The notes beneath the pieces are model-generated. The model was given only the letters and a program-made list of their open reading frames with translations. It was not told where the DNA came from and searched no databases. DNA of 64,000 bases from CAYOSF01 sp964406605 (GTDB lineage: Bacteria; Chloroflexota; Dehalococcoidia; DSTF01; RBG-16-68-14): positions 124,001 to 188,000 of the forward strand of contig CAYOSF010000003.1 of NCBI GenBank assembly GCA_964406605.1. The letters are read 5' to 3'. Position 1 is the stretch's first letter. Each line of letters begins with the position of its first letter. Below, in pieces: positions 51,644 through 59,628 of the stretch. The position numbers were made by a program, and so were the translations under genes.

Positions 51644-51671
51644 ATCATACCGTATCCGGTGCGGCTGTCAA
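51644..51671 (-). promoter_or_regulatory. promoter of the AmaP-like/scpB unit
   Basis: TTGACA (51666-51671), 16-base spacer, TATGAT (51644-51649) on the minus strand. The leader to the ATG at 51513 is about 125 bases without a recognisable riboswitch. Confidence 0.65.
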
Positions 51672-51786
51672 CGATAGTGTTGGGATTCTCGAGGGGAGCG
51701 CGCGCTGTCACTCCAGGCCGCACCAAGCGGCCCAGCATGACGGAACGAACAAGTATCGGGAGTGGGGCGGCGGCGTCAGGCCCGTG

Positions 51787-51909
51787 CTATCTTCGCCGGC
51801 CGCGGGCCGGAGCATAGCCGCAGGCGGTGAAGCCGCAGACCGGGCAGCAGGCGCAGCCTTCGCCGTAGACCAGGGGACCGCCGCAATCAGGACATCGGTG
51901 GCGCTTCAT
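51787..51909 (-). CDS. 40-residue zinc-ribbon microprotein
   Basis: MKRHRCPDCGGPLVYGEG, then CACCPVCGFTACG, then a basic end GRRR. Seven Cys are arranged as CPxCGG, EGCxCCPxCG and a last Cys. The pattern resembles the C-terminal zinc ribbon of B12-dependent ribonucleotide reductases. The ATG follows AAGGGAG by about seven bases. The gene is preceded by a strong promoter whose spacer contains a perfect GAAC-N4-GTTC LexA-type box, so it is probably induced by DNA damage. Too short for usual gene finders. Function unknown; nucleic-acid or RNR interaction is an inference. Confidence 0.72.
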   Translation of the reverse strand: MKRHRCPDCGGPLVYGEGCACCPVCGFTACGYAPARGRRR

Positions 51910-51949
51910 CACGAGCTCCCTTCGGCACATTTGTTCTAATCATGAGACA

Positions 51950-51978
51950 AGAATATCAGAACAGACGTTCTTTGTCAA
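51950..51978 (-). promoter_or_regulatory. SOS-type promoter with perfect LexA-like box
   Basis: TTGACA (51973-51978), 17-base spacer, TATTCT (51950-51955) on the minus strand. The spacer holds AGAAC-GTCT-GTTCT (51958-51971), a perfect match to GAAC-N4-GTTC, extended by one pair on each side. It drives the zinc-ribbon microprotein gene and resembles the promoter at 20749. Confidence 0.75.
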
Positions 51979-51997
51979 GCTTGCCGTCAGGGATGTG

Positions 51998-52114
51998 CTA
52001 GGTGGTGAGCCACTCGATGAGATCGCGGACCTTGCCAGCCGCCCATGCCAGGCGCTGGCGGTCGACCGCGATCAAGGCGCCGATAACGAGGATCGCCAGC
52101 CCTATCTCAGCCAT
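51998..52114 (-). CDS. 38-residue single-helix membrane microprotein
   Basis: MAEIGLAILVIGALIAVDRQ, then RLAWAAGKVRDLIEWLTT. One hydrophobic helix (3-17) is followed by an amphipathic helix with basic and aromatic residues. The ATG follows TATGCT by six bases without a Shine-Dalgarno sequence, consistent with a leaderless message. It lies on the same strand just before the SOS-type promoter. It resembles small membrane toxins or regulatory peptides in design, but no family is recognised. Confidence 0.5.
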   Translation of the reverse strand: MAEIGLAILVIGALIAVDRQRLAWAAGKVRDLIEWLTT

Positions 52115-52120
52115 GGCCCA

Positions 52121-52126
52121 AGCATA
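52121..52126 (-). promoter_or_regulatory. -10 hexamer of leaderless membrane microprotein
   Basis: TATGCT on the minus strand, six bases before the ATG at 52114. Confidence 0.4.
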
Positions 52127-52148
52127 CCACGCCGTAGTGCCTTTGTCG

Positions 52149-53009
52149 CTACCGCTCCGGCTGTCGGCTCGCCCCCGCCAGCTCGGGCCTCCCCGACCAG
52201 ATCCAGGCCAGATTGGTCCTGCTCACGCCCATCAGCATGCCGTGCAGCGCCGAGGGATGGATGAAGATGCCCTCAGGGTTGTCGTCGTCCGTTTGGCCCG
52301 CCCAGCGGGCTCCCCGCCGCTGGAGTCGCTCGACGATGCCGGAGACGTTGTCCGTCTCCACGTAGCACATGTAGATGGACTGGCCCCGCTTCGCGGCGAA
52401 GCGTCCCATCGCTGACGACGGGTCTGTGACCTGCGTGAGCTCGATGCGGTCCAGGCGGGCAGGCGGGTCGAACAGTAGCAACTGCCCCGTGTAGCCGTAC
52501 TCCTCGCTGGTGATGGGACAGAAGCGCGCGGGATCCAGCCCGAAGGATTCGGTGTAGAACCGGGCGGCCGCTTCGTGGTCGTCCACGATGTTCGTCACCT
52601 CGTACAGCCACTGGATGAGGCCGACGCGTTCGCGCTCCTTCTCCGGCGTCAACACCACGCGCATGCCGGGTGTCTGGTCGGGCTCGACGTAGACGAGCTC
52701 CCCCTCATCCCGCCAACCGACGCCGGCCTGCGAGAGGCGGCCGCACAAAGCGGAGATGTCGGTCGTGGCAAGGCCGGCGGCGAATATCCCCTCGCCCCAC
52801 CGTTCCAGATGGTCCTGCACGGGGCCGCCGCCGCTTGCCTCGAGCAGCTCGAATTCACTGCTGCCGGCCTGCACCACGCGGCGTCTGGCCTGGAGCAGCC
52901 TGCTGCCGTCCTCCCGGACCTTCTCGGCGCCCAGCAGCTCGCGGAAGGTCTCCTCCGCCTGCGCGGCATCGCGCACGACCAACTGCATGCGGTCCACACG
53001 GGTCAGCAC
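52149..53009 (-). CDS. two-domain VOC-superfamily protein
   Basis: 286 residues from GTG at 53009, which follows AAGGAG; the open frame continues upstream without homology. It contains two vicinal-oxygen-chelate modules: residues 1-115 (VDRMQLVVRDAAQAEETFREL, FELLEASGGG) and 130-270 (LYEVTNIVDDHEAAARFYTESFGLD, YMCYVETDNVSGIVERLQRRGA). Glyoxalase/dioxygenase-type VOC proteins bind a metal with His/Glu ligands; the full set is not clear here, so a lyase or sensor function is open. It follows the 45-residue membrane protein gene by about 30 bases. Confidence 0.8.
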   Translation of the reverse strand: MLTRVDRMQLVVRDAAQAEETFRELLGAEKVREDGSRLLQARRRVVQAGSSEFELLEASGGGPVQDHLERWGEGIFAAGLATTDISALCGRLSQAGVGWRDEGELVYVEPDQTPGMRVVLTPEKERERVGLIQWLYEVTNIVDDHEAAARFYTESFGLDPARFCPITSEEYGYTGQLLLFDPPARLDRIELTQVTDPSSAMGRFAAKRGQSIYMCYVETDNVSGIVERLQRRGARWAGQTDDDNPEGIFIHPSALHGMLMGVSRTNLAWIWSGRPELAGASRQPER

Positions 53010-53038
53010 GGGCGTGGCTCCTTCTAGGGGTGCGGGCG

Positions 53039-53176
53039 CTAGGTCCCGTACACCCCGACGATCACCAGCACGGCGATGAGCACGGCAGCCATCAGCACGT
53101 ACAGGGCGTAGAGCACGATGCGGGGCGGCTCCCCCTCCGCCGCGGATGGGCTCGGCTCGGTCGCTGGTTCGCTCAT
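53039..53176 (-). CDS. 45-residue single-helix membrane protein
   Basis: MSEPATEPSPSAAEGEPP, then a hydrophobic helix IVLYALYVLMAAVLIAVLVIVGVYGT-like in two parts (residues about 20-43). The ATG overlaps the stop codon of the Fe-S oxidoreductase gene in ATGA, so its translation is coupled to that gene. An accessory subunit or stabilising peptide for the membrane oxidoreductase is the simplest explanation. Too short for most gene finders. Confidence 0.6.
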   Translation of the reverse strand: MSEPATEPSPSAAEGEPPRIVLYALYVLMAAVLIAVLVIVGVYGT

Positions 53177-55299
53177 GATGCTGGCTCGCTTTCTGACGCT
53201 TCACCCTCAGCCTGCGCTTCGGCTGCGGCTTCGGGCTCGGCCGCCTTCGCCGCCTTGGCGCCGTTGCCTCCCAGGACCGCCCGCTCCAAGAGCTCGGCAA
53301 CGTCGTAGCTCTTCATTCGAAGCGCCTCGTCGGATTCGACGGCCGGGAGGCCGTCCTCGAACATCTGCATGCAGAAGGGGCAGTTGACGGCGACGACCTT
53401 GGAGCCGGTCGTCCGCCCGGATTCCTGCGCCTGGGAGGCGCGGACCTGGTTGATCCGCTGGCCCTTGGAATCCTCCATCCAGATGTGGCCGCCGCCTCCA
53501 CCGCAGCAGAAGCCGCGCTCTCTGGCGAAGCCCTCCACCTCTTCCAGGCTGGCGCCCGGGATTGCCTTGATGATGTCCCTGGGCGCGTCGTAGATGCCGT
53601 TGTGGCGCCCGAGGAAGCAGGAGTCGTGATAGGTAACCTTCTCCGCGAGCTGCTTGTCGGCCTTCAGGCGGCCTTCCCTCAGCAGTTCTGCCAGCACTTC
53701 CGTGTGGTGCTGCACCTCGAAGTGGCCGTCGAGCTGCGGGTATTCGTTCAGCATCACGTTGAAACAGTGGGGGCAGGCCGTGACGATCTTCTGGACGTTC
53801 TTGCTCTTCAAGATCTCGATGGTCTGACCGGCCTGGATCTGGTAGAGGTACTCATTGCCCAGCCGGCGGGCGGGATCGCCGGAGCAGGTCTCTTCGTCGC
53901 CCAAGCAGCCGAAGCTGACTCCGGCCTCGTGGAGGAGCCGGGCGAGCGCCTGCGTGACCTCGACATTGCGCTCGACCAGGGCGCCCGTGCAGCCGACCCA
54001 GTAGAGGTACTCTTGCGTTCCATCGAAGGCGGGCACCTCGAAGTCCAGGCCCTCCATCCAGGCCGTTCGGGTCATGGGCGTTCCCCGCCATGGGTGGCCC
54101 CGCTGCTCGAGCTGCATCAGGGTCGCCGCGGCGAGCTCAGGCATGTTCGCCTCGTCCATCACCAGGTAGCGCCGCATGTCGTTCAGCGCCGGGATGTGCT
54201 CGATGAAGACGGGACACTGGTACATGCAGGCGCCGCAGTTCACGCAGTCCCAGATGACGTCGAAGCCGACATTGTCGATCAGCTTTAGCGGCTCCGCCCC
54301 GTTTTCCTTGGACCCGAAGGCGGTCAGCGCCGACACTTCCTGCTCCGTCACCTCACGGCAGTGATGCATGAGCTCCTTCGGCGAAAGGTCCTTGCCGGTG
54401 AGGTGCGCCGGACAGTTCGCCTGGCAGCGGCCGCACTCCGTGCAGGTGTAGAAGTCCATGTTCTGCTTCCAGGTGAAGTCCAGCACCTTGCCCACGCCGA
54501 AGACCTCTCGCTCCTCGAGGTTGGGGATCGGCTTGAGGATGCCGGTGGGGGTTAGGCTGCGGAAGAACACGTTGGGCACGGCCGAGATGACGTGCGAGTG
54601 CTTTGAGATGGGCAGGTACGCGAGGAAGGTCAAGAAGTCGATCAGGTGCAGGTACCACCAGCTTGCGTGCAGCGCCTCACCCACGCCTTGGCTCACGCCT
54701 ATGGCGTCCCACAGGTTGGCAAGGCCGAAGGCGAAGAACGAGAAGGCGTCCCTGTCTCCGCGGTGAAGGAAGATCTCGAAGCTGTTTGTCAGGACGTCCG
54801 TCACCATCAGGAAGAAGATCAGGAACAGGATGAACCAGGCGTCCCTGTTGAGGGTCATGCGGTCCGGCTTGACGAAGATCCGCTGGAACGCCGCCAGACC
54901 GACGCCGACGATAACGAGGACGTCGAACAGGTCCATCACCGGACGGAAGCCGGTGTAGACGATGCCGAAGATGCTCTGAAAGCTGGCGTCCTCGTGGAAG
55001 CCGTCCAGCAGGAAATTCAGCGTGCGGACCTGAAGGACCAGGAAGCCCCAGAAGATCAGCGTGTGCAGGAGGCCGGAGTACCAGTACTGAGACCGGTTCA
55101 GCCTCCGAAGCGCGAGCACGTAGGGCAGGAGTCCCACGGCTCGCAACACGATCTCCCGAGGTGAGCCGAAGCGGTTCTCCGGCTTGGCGCGGAAGATGAT
55201 GATCGCCCGCACGCCTGCCAGGAAGAGAAACAGCGAGATGAAGGCGATCAGCGCCAGATAGAAACCGATGTTGCCTGGAAACGATGTCGATGGAGCCAT
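53173..55299 (-). CDS. membrane-bound heterodisulfide-reductase-like Fe-S oxidoreductase
   Basis: 708 residues. Residues 1-250 carry about six membrane helices like a nitrate reductase gamma (heme b) module. Two 4Fe-4S clusters follow: CTECGRCQANC (286-296) and CVNCGACMYQC (352-362). The C-terminal half has two CCG domains, with the Cys sets in WVGCTGALVE, GCLGDEETCSGD and CPHCFN, and in HDSCFLGRHNG, CCGGGGG and NCPFCMQ. The combination is of the ETF-linked/heterodisulfide-reductase-like complexes that pass electrons from flavoproteins to menaquinone. AGGAAAG precedes the ATG. No ETF genes are visible nearby. Confidence 0.88.
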   Translation of the reverse strand: MAPSTSFPGNIGFYLALIAFISLFLFLAGVRAIIIFRAKPENRFGSPREIVLRAVGLLPYVLALRRLNRSQYWYSGLLHTLIFWGFLVLQVRTLNFLLDGFHEDASFQSIFGIVYTGFRPVMDLFDVLVIVGVGLAAFQRIFVKPDRMTLNRDAWFILFLIFFLMVTDVLTNSFEIFLHRGDRDAFSFFAFGLANLWDAIGVSQGVGEALHASWWYLHLIDFLTFLAYLPISKHSHVISAVPNVFFRSLTPTGILKPIPNLEEREVFGVGKVLDFTWKQNMDFYTCTECGRCQANCPAHLTGKDLSPKELMHHCREVTEQEVSALTAFGSKENGAEPLKLIDNVGFDVIWDCVNCGACMYQCPVFIEHIPALNDMRRYLVMDEANMPELAAATLMQLEQRGHPWRGTPMTRTAWMEGLDFEVPAFDGTQEYLYWVGCTGALVERNVEVTQALARLLHEAGVSFGCLGDEETCSGDPARRLGNEYLYQIQAGQTIEILKSKNVQKIVTACPHCFNVMLNEYPQLDGHFEVQHHTEVLAELLREGRLKADKQLAEKVTYHDSCFLGRHNGIYDAPRDIIKAIPGASLEEVEGFARERGFCCGGGGGHIWMEDSKGQRINQVRASQAQESGRTTGSKVVAVNCPFCMQMFEDGLPAVESDEALRMKSYDVAELLERAVLGGNGAKAAKAAEPEAAAEAQAEGEASESEPAS

Positions 55300-55407
55300 G
55301 AGCGTCTTTCCTGCCGCTAATGCGGCCTACTAGCTGCCACCCAGCTACGTTCGAATCCCGCCAGATCATAGCTTTGGACCGAAAGTACGGTCAAACGGCG
55401 TGGTGTG

Positions 55408-57093
55408 TCAGGAGGCTTTCTTGAGGACGGGCAGGGAACGGTTCATCACCCGCGTGAACGCTTCTACGACTTGCGGGTCGAACTGGCTCCCGGCGTTTTG
55501 CTGGATTTCCCGCAGCGCTGCCTGGGGCGGCATCGGCTTTCGGTAGGGCCGTTCGGAGGTCATTGCGTCGTAGGAGTCGATCACGGCGAAGATCCGGGCC
55601 TCTAGGGGGATCGCCGTCCCCTCCAATCCGAAGGGATAGCCCGTGCCGTCGTAGCGTTCGTGGTGGTAGAGCAGAATGGGCATCGCGCCCTCGAGGAACC
55701 CGACCTTCGATACCATCAGCCCAGACAGTAGCGGATGCTTCTGCATCGCCTGCCATTCCAGGTCGTTGAGCATGTCGGGCTTTCGCAGCACGGCGTCCGG
55801 GACGCCGATCTTGCCCACGTCGTGGAGCAGCGCGCCGCGCTCCATGTCCACCAGCCGCTCGTTCGGCACGCCCATCTCCCGGGCGGTGGCGACGGTAAGC
55901 TGTGACACCCGTTCCGAGTGGCCCTGGGTCACGGCGTCCTTCGTGTCGAGGGCCGCCATGAGCACCTTGAGGGTGGTGTCGTAGCTCACCTCGACCTGGT
56001 CGGCGTAGCTACGCATTTTCGCGAAGAGCAGCGCCTGCTCCACCGCCATCGCCCCTTGCGCGGCCATCTCCTCCACCATCTGCACTTCGAAGGCCGCGAA
56101 CCCTCCCTCCTCTTGGTTTCGCACCACCATGACGACGCCGGTGCAGCGTTCGTGGCCGGGGATGGCAGCGCACAGCAGGGAGACCGGGCCACGCTGCGCC
56201 GGCTCGTAGCCCAGCAGCTGGCCGTAGGGCAGATCGTCCTGGCCCGCCACTATCGTTTCGCCCGTCCCTATGCAGCGCCGAAGGAACCACGCCTCCACCT
56301 TTCGATGGTGCTGGGCGGTCGCGTTCGCCTCCTTTTCGAAGCTCGCTTTCACCACCAAGTCATTGGTCTCTTCTTCAACCAGAGCGGCCAGGCTCAGGCG
56401 GGCATCGGTGAAGACGGCGGTGTCGCGGGCCAAGTGCTCCAGCACGCCGCTCAGATCGAGGGTAGACCTGATGGCCTGTCCGGCGCGGTGGAGAAAGAGC
56501 AGCCGGCCGTACTCGCTCCTCAGGCCGCCGATGGCGGCCCAGACGGCGGCGGGCAGAAGCACGATAAGAGCGAAGCCGCCGGCGCTCGCCAAGAGAAGCA
56601 GTTCGCTGCGGCTGCTCATGATGGACTCGGCGACGGGGCCGTAGTCTTGTTGGACTTCGAGCGCCGCCCCCGGCCCGAACGCAGTGTAGCTCACCAGCAC
56701 GTCTCCCGCTGGCGGGCTTCTCTTGGCTGATGACACGTCTCCCTCGGCGACGCGCGCCAGCGCCGCTACGTCGGCCTGGGCGACCTCGCCGCCGCTGGTC
56801 GTGGCCAGCAGCTCGCCATCGCTGCCCCAGAGCCGGATCGTCCGTATCTGGTCGCTCAGCAGGCCGTTGGCCGCCTCCGCGAAAGTTGCCAGCGAGGTCG
56901 CGCTCAGATCGCCTGCCTCCGGCTCCAGGATGGGCGTCAGGTAACCGCTCGCGGCGACCGCGGCGTCCTTCTCCGCCTGGGTGCGAATGCTCCGAAAGCG
57001 AACCAGTACCAGACAGGTGCCGACGGCGATGATAGCGGCAATCGCCAACCCGCTAAAGACAAAGAGAAGCTTGGCGGTGGACTGCTTTCCCAT
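55408..57093 (-). CDS. membrane-associated HD-GYP phosphodiesterase
   Basis: 561 residues from ATG at 57093; an ATG at 57222 would add 43 residues without membrane or homology features. Two helices near residues 8-30 and 160-180 flank an extracytoplasmic sensor domain. A GAF-like domain (LFLHRAGQAIRSTLDLSG and onwards) follows, then the C-terminal HD-GYP domain: VTQGHSERVSQLT, LLHDVGKIGVPD, HHERYDGTGYP and ARIFAVIDSYDAMTSERPYR. HD-GYP enzymes hydrolyse cyclic di-GMP; all metal-binding residues appear present. It is divergent from larE. Confidence 0.88.
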   Translation of the reverse strand: MGKQSTAKLLFVFSGLAIAAIIAVGTCLVLVRFRSIRTQAEKDAAVAASGYLTPILEPEAGDLSATSLATFAEAANGLLSDQIRTIRLWGSDGELLATTSGGEVAQADVAALARVAEGDVSSAKRSPPAGDVLVSYTAFGPGAALEVQQDYGPVAESIMSSRSELLLLASAGGFALIVLLPAAVWAAIGGLRSEYGRLLFLHRAGQAIRSTLDLSGVLEHLARDTAVFTDARLSLAALVEEETNDLVVKASFEKEANATAQHHRKVEAWFLRRCIGTGETIVAGQDDLPYGQLLGYEPAQRGPVSLLCAAIPGHERCTGVVMVVRNQEEGGFAAFEVQMVEEMAAQGAMAVEQALLFAKMRSYADQVEVSYDTTLKVLMAALDTKDAVTQGHSERVSQLTVATAREMGVPNERLVDMERGALLHDVGKIGVPDAVLRKPDMLNDLEWQAMQKHPLLSGLMVSKVGFLEGAMPILLYHHERYDGTGYPFGLEGTAIPLEARIFAVIDSYDAMTSERPYRKPMPPQAALREIQQNAGSQFDPQVVEAFTRVMNRSLPVLKKAS

Positions 57094-57254
57094 TCTGGAA
57101 ATCGAGATGCGCTGTGATTCCGGCAGCACGCCTCCGAATAGATATCGACCACGCGGGGCAAGCCCTGTAGGAGATGCTACGTGGCGGGCGTCCCGGCCTC
57201 GTTTTCGGGCGGCAGGGTTCATGCTAAGATCGACTTGCCGGTCGGTGACGTAGC

Positions 57255-58097
57255 ATGACTGCCGTTCTGGACGACAAACTGGAAAGACTTCGGGCCATCC
57301 TGAGCGAGATGGGGTCGGTCATCGTAGCGTTCTCGGGCGGGGTCGATAGCACCTTGGTCGCCGCGGTCGCCTTCGATGCGCTTGGCGAGCGTGCGCTGGC
57401 CGTGACAGGCGTCTCGCCTTCCATCCCCGATGCTGAGGTGGAGGAGGCCCGGAAGCTGGCCCGCTCCATCGGGGTGGCGCATGAGACCATCGAGACGCAC
57501 GAGATGGACCGGCCCGGGTACGTCGAGAACTCGCCGCAGCGCTGCTTCCACTGCAAGACCGAGGTGTACGGCCTCCTGGCGGCACTGGCCCGCGAACGAG
57601 GCTTCGCCTGTGTGGTCGACGGCTGCAACGTGGACGACGAGGGCGACTACCGGCCGGGCCGCATCGCCGCCGCGGAGCAGGGCGTGCGCAGCCCCCTCAT
57701 CGAGGCCGGCCTGACGAAGGAGGAGATCCGGGAGCTGTCCCGCGAACGCGGCCTGCCCACCTGGGACAAGCCAGCCATGGCCTGCCTGTCCTCCCGCATC
57801 CCCTACGGCACCGAGGTGACCGTCGAGGCGCTGCGGCAGATCGGCGAGGCCGAGGCGTTCCTGCATTCGCTCGGCGTGCGGCAGCTCCGGGTCCGCCACC
57901 ACGGTGACGTAGCCCGGATCGAGGTGGAGCGAGACGGCATGGAGTTGCTGATGCGTGACGGCAACCGAGAGAAGGCCGTTGAACGGTTGCAGGGACTCGG
58001 GTACAAGTACGTCACGCTCGATCTGGCGGGTTTTCACTCCGGCAGCATGAACCCTCCCATGGAAGTGCTGCCGCTCCGGGAGGTAGGAGGACGGTAG
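57255..58097 (+). CDS. larE: LarE-type sulfur transferase
   Basis: 280 residues. LarE sacrifices sulfur to build the nickel-pincer cofactor of lactate racemase. The PP-loop ATP site is AFSGGVDSTLVAAVA; the sacrificial Cys region is KPAMACLSSRIPYGT. LarB and LarC, normally needed for the cofactor, are not encoded nearby, and lactate racemase itself is absent, so a related sulfur insertion role is possible. It is directly followed by the hydrolase gene (one base apart). Confidence 0.87.
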   Translation: MTAVLDDKLERLRAILSEMGSVIVAFSGGVDSTLVAAVAFDALGERALAVTGVSPSIPDAEVEEARKLARSIGVAHETIETHEMDRPGYVENSPQRCFHCKTEVYGLLAALARERGFACVVDGCNVDDEGDYRPGRIAAAEQGVRSPLIEAGLTKEEIRELSRERGLPTWDKPAMACLSSRIPYGTEVTVEALRQIGEAEAFLHSLGVRQLRVRHHGDVARIEVERDGMELLMRDGNREKAVERLQGLGYKYVTLDLAGFHSGSMNPPMEVLPLREVGGR

Positions 58098-58098
58098 G

Positions 58099-58866
58099 AT
58101 GCCAATCCTTGATTCAGACGGCGTGCCAATTCACTACGAGGTATTCGGCGAGGGGAAGCCCATCGTGCTGGTGCACGGCTTTGCCAGCAGCCTCAAGGGC
58201 AACTGGGTGGATCCCCGCTGGGTGGAGACGCTCGCGGCGATCCGCAAGGTGGTGGCGCTGGACTGCCGGGGCCACGGCGAGAGCGGCAAACCCCATGATG
58301 TCGAGGCGTACCGCGGCGACAACATGCCGAACGACGTCGTCCGGCTCATGGATCACCTGGAGATCGAGAAGACGGACCTCTTCGGCTACTCGATGGGAGG
58401 TGGCATCTCGATCCGCCTGATGACGCGTATCCCCGAGCGGTTCACGTCGGTCATCCTGGGCGGCGTGGGGAACGTGCTGGCGACGCGCGGGGGCGGCGGC
58501 AGGCCCAACGTCGCCGAGGCGCTGCTCGCGGACGATCCGTCGACGATCACGGACGTGGTGGCGAAACGGTTCCGGGCGTTCGCGGAGGCCAACAAGAACG
58601 ATTTGAAGGCGCTGGGCGCCTGCATGCAGTCGGGCCGGCGGGGTGCGGAGGCCGCGAGCCTGGCACAGGTGAAACTCCCGGTGCTGATCGTCGTCGGGGA
58701 GAAGGACGACCTCGTGGGGAGCGCGGACGAGCTCGCCGCTGCCATCCCCGGCGCGCGACTGAGGACCATCCCGGACCGCGACCACCTGACCGTGGTGCCG
58801 GACCGGCGCTTCAAGGAGGCGGTCCTGGAGTTCCTGGCGGACGGCCAGTCCGCGGAAAAGGCGTAG
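58099..58866 (+). CDS. alpha/beta hydrolase
   Basis: 255 residues. Oxyanion segment VLVHGFASSLKGNW, nucleophile Ser in GYSMGGG, acid Asp in VVGEKDDLVG and His in DRDHLTVV complete the triad. Substrates of this family (esters, amides, haloalkanes, peroxyacids) cannot be told apart here. AGGAGGACGG precedes the ATG. Located between larE and an ABC exporter gene. Confidence 0.88.
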   Translation: MPILDSDGVPIHYEVFGEGKPIVLVHGFASSLKGNWVDPRWVETLAAIRKVVALDCRGHGESGKPHDVEAYRGDNMPNDVVRLMDHLEIEKTDLFGYSMGGGISIRLMTRIPERFTSVILGGVGNVLATRGGGGRPNVAEALLADDPSTITDVVAKRFRAFAEANKNDLKALGACMQSGRRGAEAASLAQVKLPVLIVVGEKDDLVGSADELAAAIPGARLRTIPDRDHLTVVPDRRFKEAVLEFLADGQSAEKA

Positions 58867-58878
58867 CCGCGCCGGACG

Positions 58879-59628
58879 ATGGCGGGTAGTTCGCCTCATC
58901 AGTCACAACCTCAAACGGAGTTTGCGGCCAGCGCGGAGAGCGTTTCCAAGAGCTTCGGGCCGATCCGAGCGGTCGAGCAGGTCACGTTGCGCGCACCCTT
59001 CGGTCAGACGTTTGGCGTCCTCGGTCCCAGCGGTTGCGGAAAGACGACCCTTATCCGCCTCATTCTCGGTCTGCTCGCGCCGGACAGCGGTGAGGTGGCA
59101 GTGCTCGGCGAGCGCATGCCCACCAGGCGCGTCTTGCACGACGTGGGCTACATGCCGCAGTCAGCCGCTCTGTATGAGGACCTGACGGTGGCCGAAAACG
59201 TGGGCTTCTTCGCTCACCTCTACGGTCTCCGCTCCAGCGAGGCCGTGGCGCGGGCCATCGACCTCATCGAACTGGGCGACCGCATGCGCAGCCCCGTCCA
59301 CACGTTGAGCGGGGGCATGAAGCAGCGCGTCTCGCTGGCGTGCGCCCTCGTCCACAGACCTCGACTCCTGCTTCTGGACGAGCCCACCGTGGGTCTGGAC
59401 CCCCGCCTGAGAGTGAACTTCTGGCGCTACTTCCGGCAGCTCAACGAACAGGGCGTCTCGATCATTGCGTCCACGCACGTGATGGATGAGGCGGAGCACT
59501 GCCACCGCCTGGCCCTCATGCGGGAGGGCCGTCTCCTGGTCGAAGGGACAGCCGCGGAGCTGAGACAGAACGTGGGCGCTTCCAGCTTGGAGGAGGCGTT
59601 CCTCGCCTACGCGGAGCAGCCGCGATGA
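58879..59628 (+). CDS. ABC-2 type exporter, ATP-binding protein
   Basis: 249 residues. Walker A LGPSGCGKTTLI, signature LSGGMKQRVSLACAL, Walker B LLLLDEPTVGLDP, H-loop STHVMDEAEHCH. It lacks the long C-terminal extension of the ATPase at 3846, so the two exporters are of different subtypes. The stop overlaps the permease ATG in ATGA. No Shine-Dalgarno sequence is clear at the start. Confidence 0.92.
   Translation: MAGSSPHQSQPQTEFAASAESVSKSFGPIRAVEQVTLRAPFGQTFGVLGPSGCGKTTLIRLILGLLAPDSGEVAVLGERMPTRRVLHDVGYMPQSAALYEDLTVAENVGFFAHLYGLRSSEAVARAIDLIELGDRMRSPVHTLSGGMKQRVSLACALVHRPRLLLLDEPTVGLDPRLRVNFWRYFRQLNEQGVSIIASTHVMDEAEHCHRLALMREGRLLVEGTAAELRQNVGASSLEEAFLAYAEQPR

Noticed and set aside
55340..55380. 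GTTCGAATCCC-like T-arm suggesting a tRNA
   Set aside because: The flanking bases do not form a T-stem, and no acceptor, D or anticodon stems fit around it.
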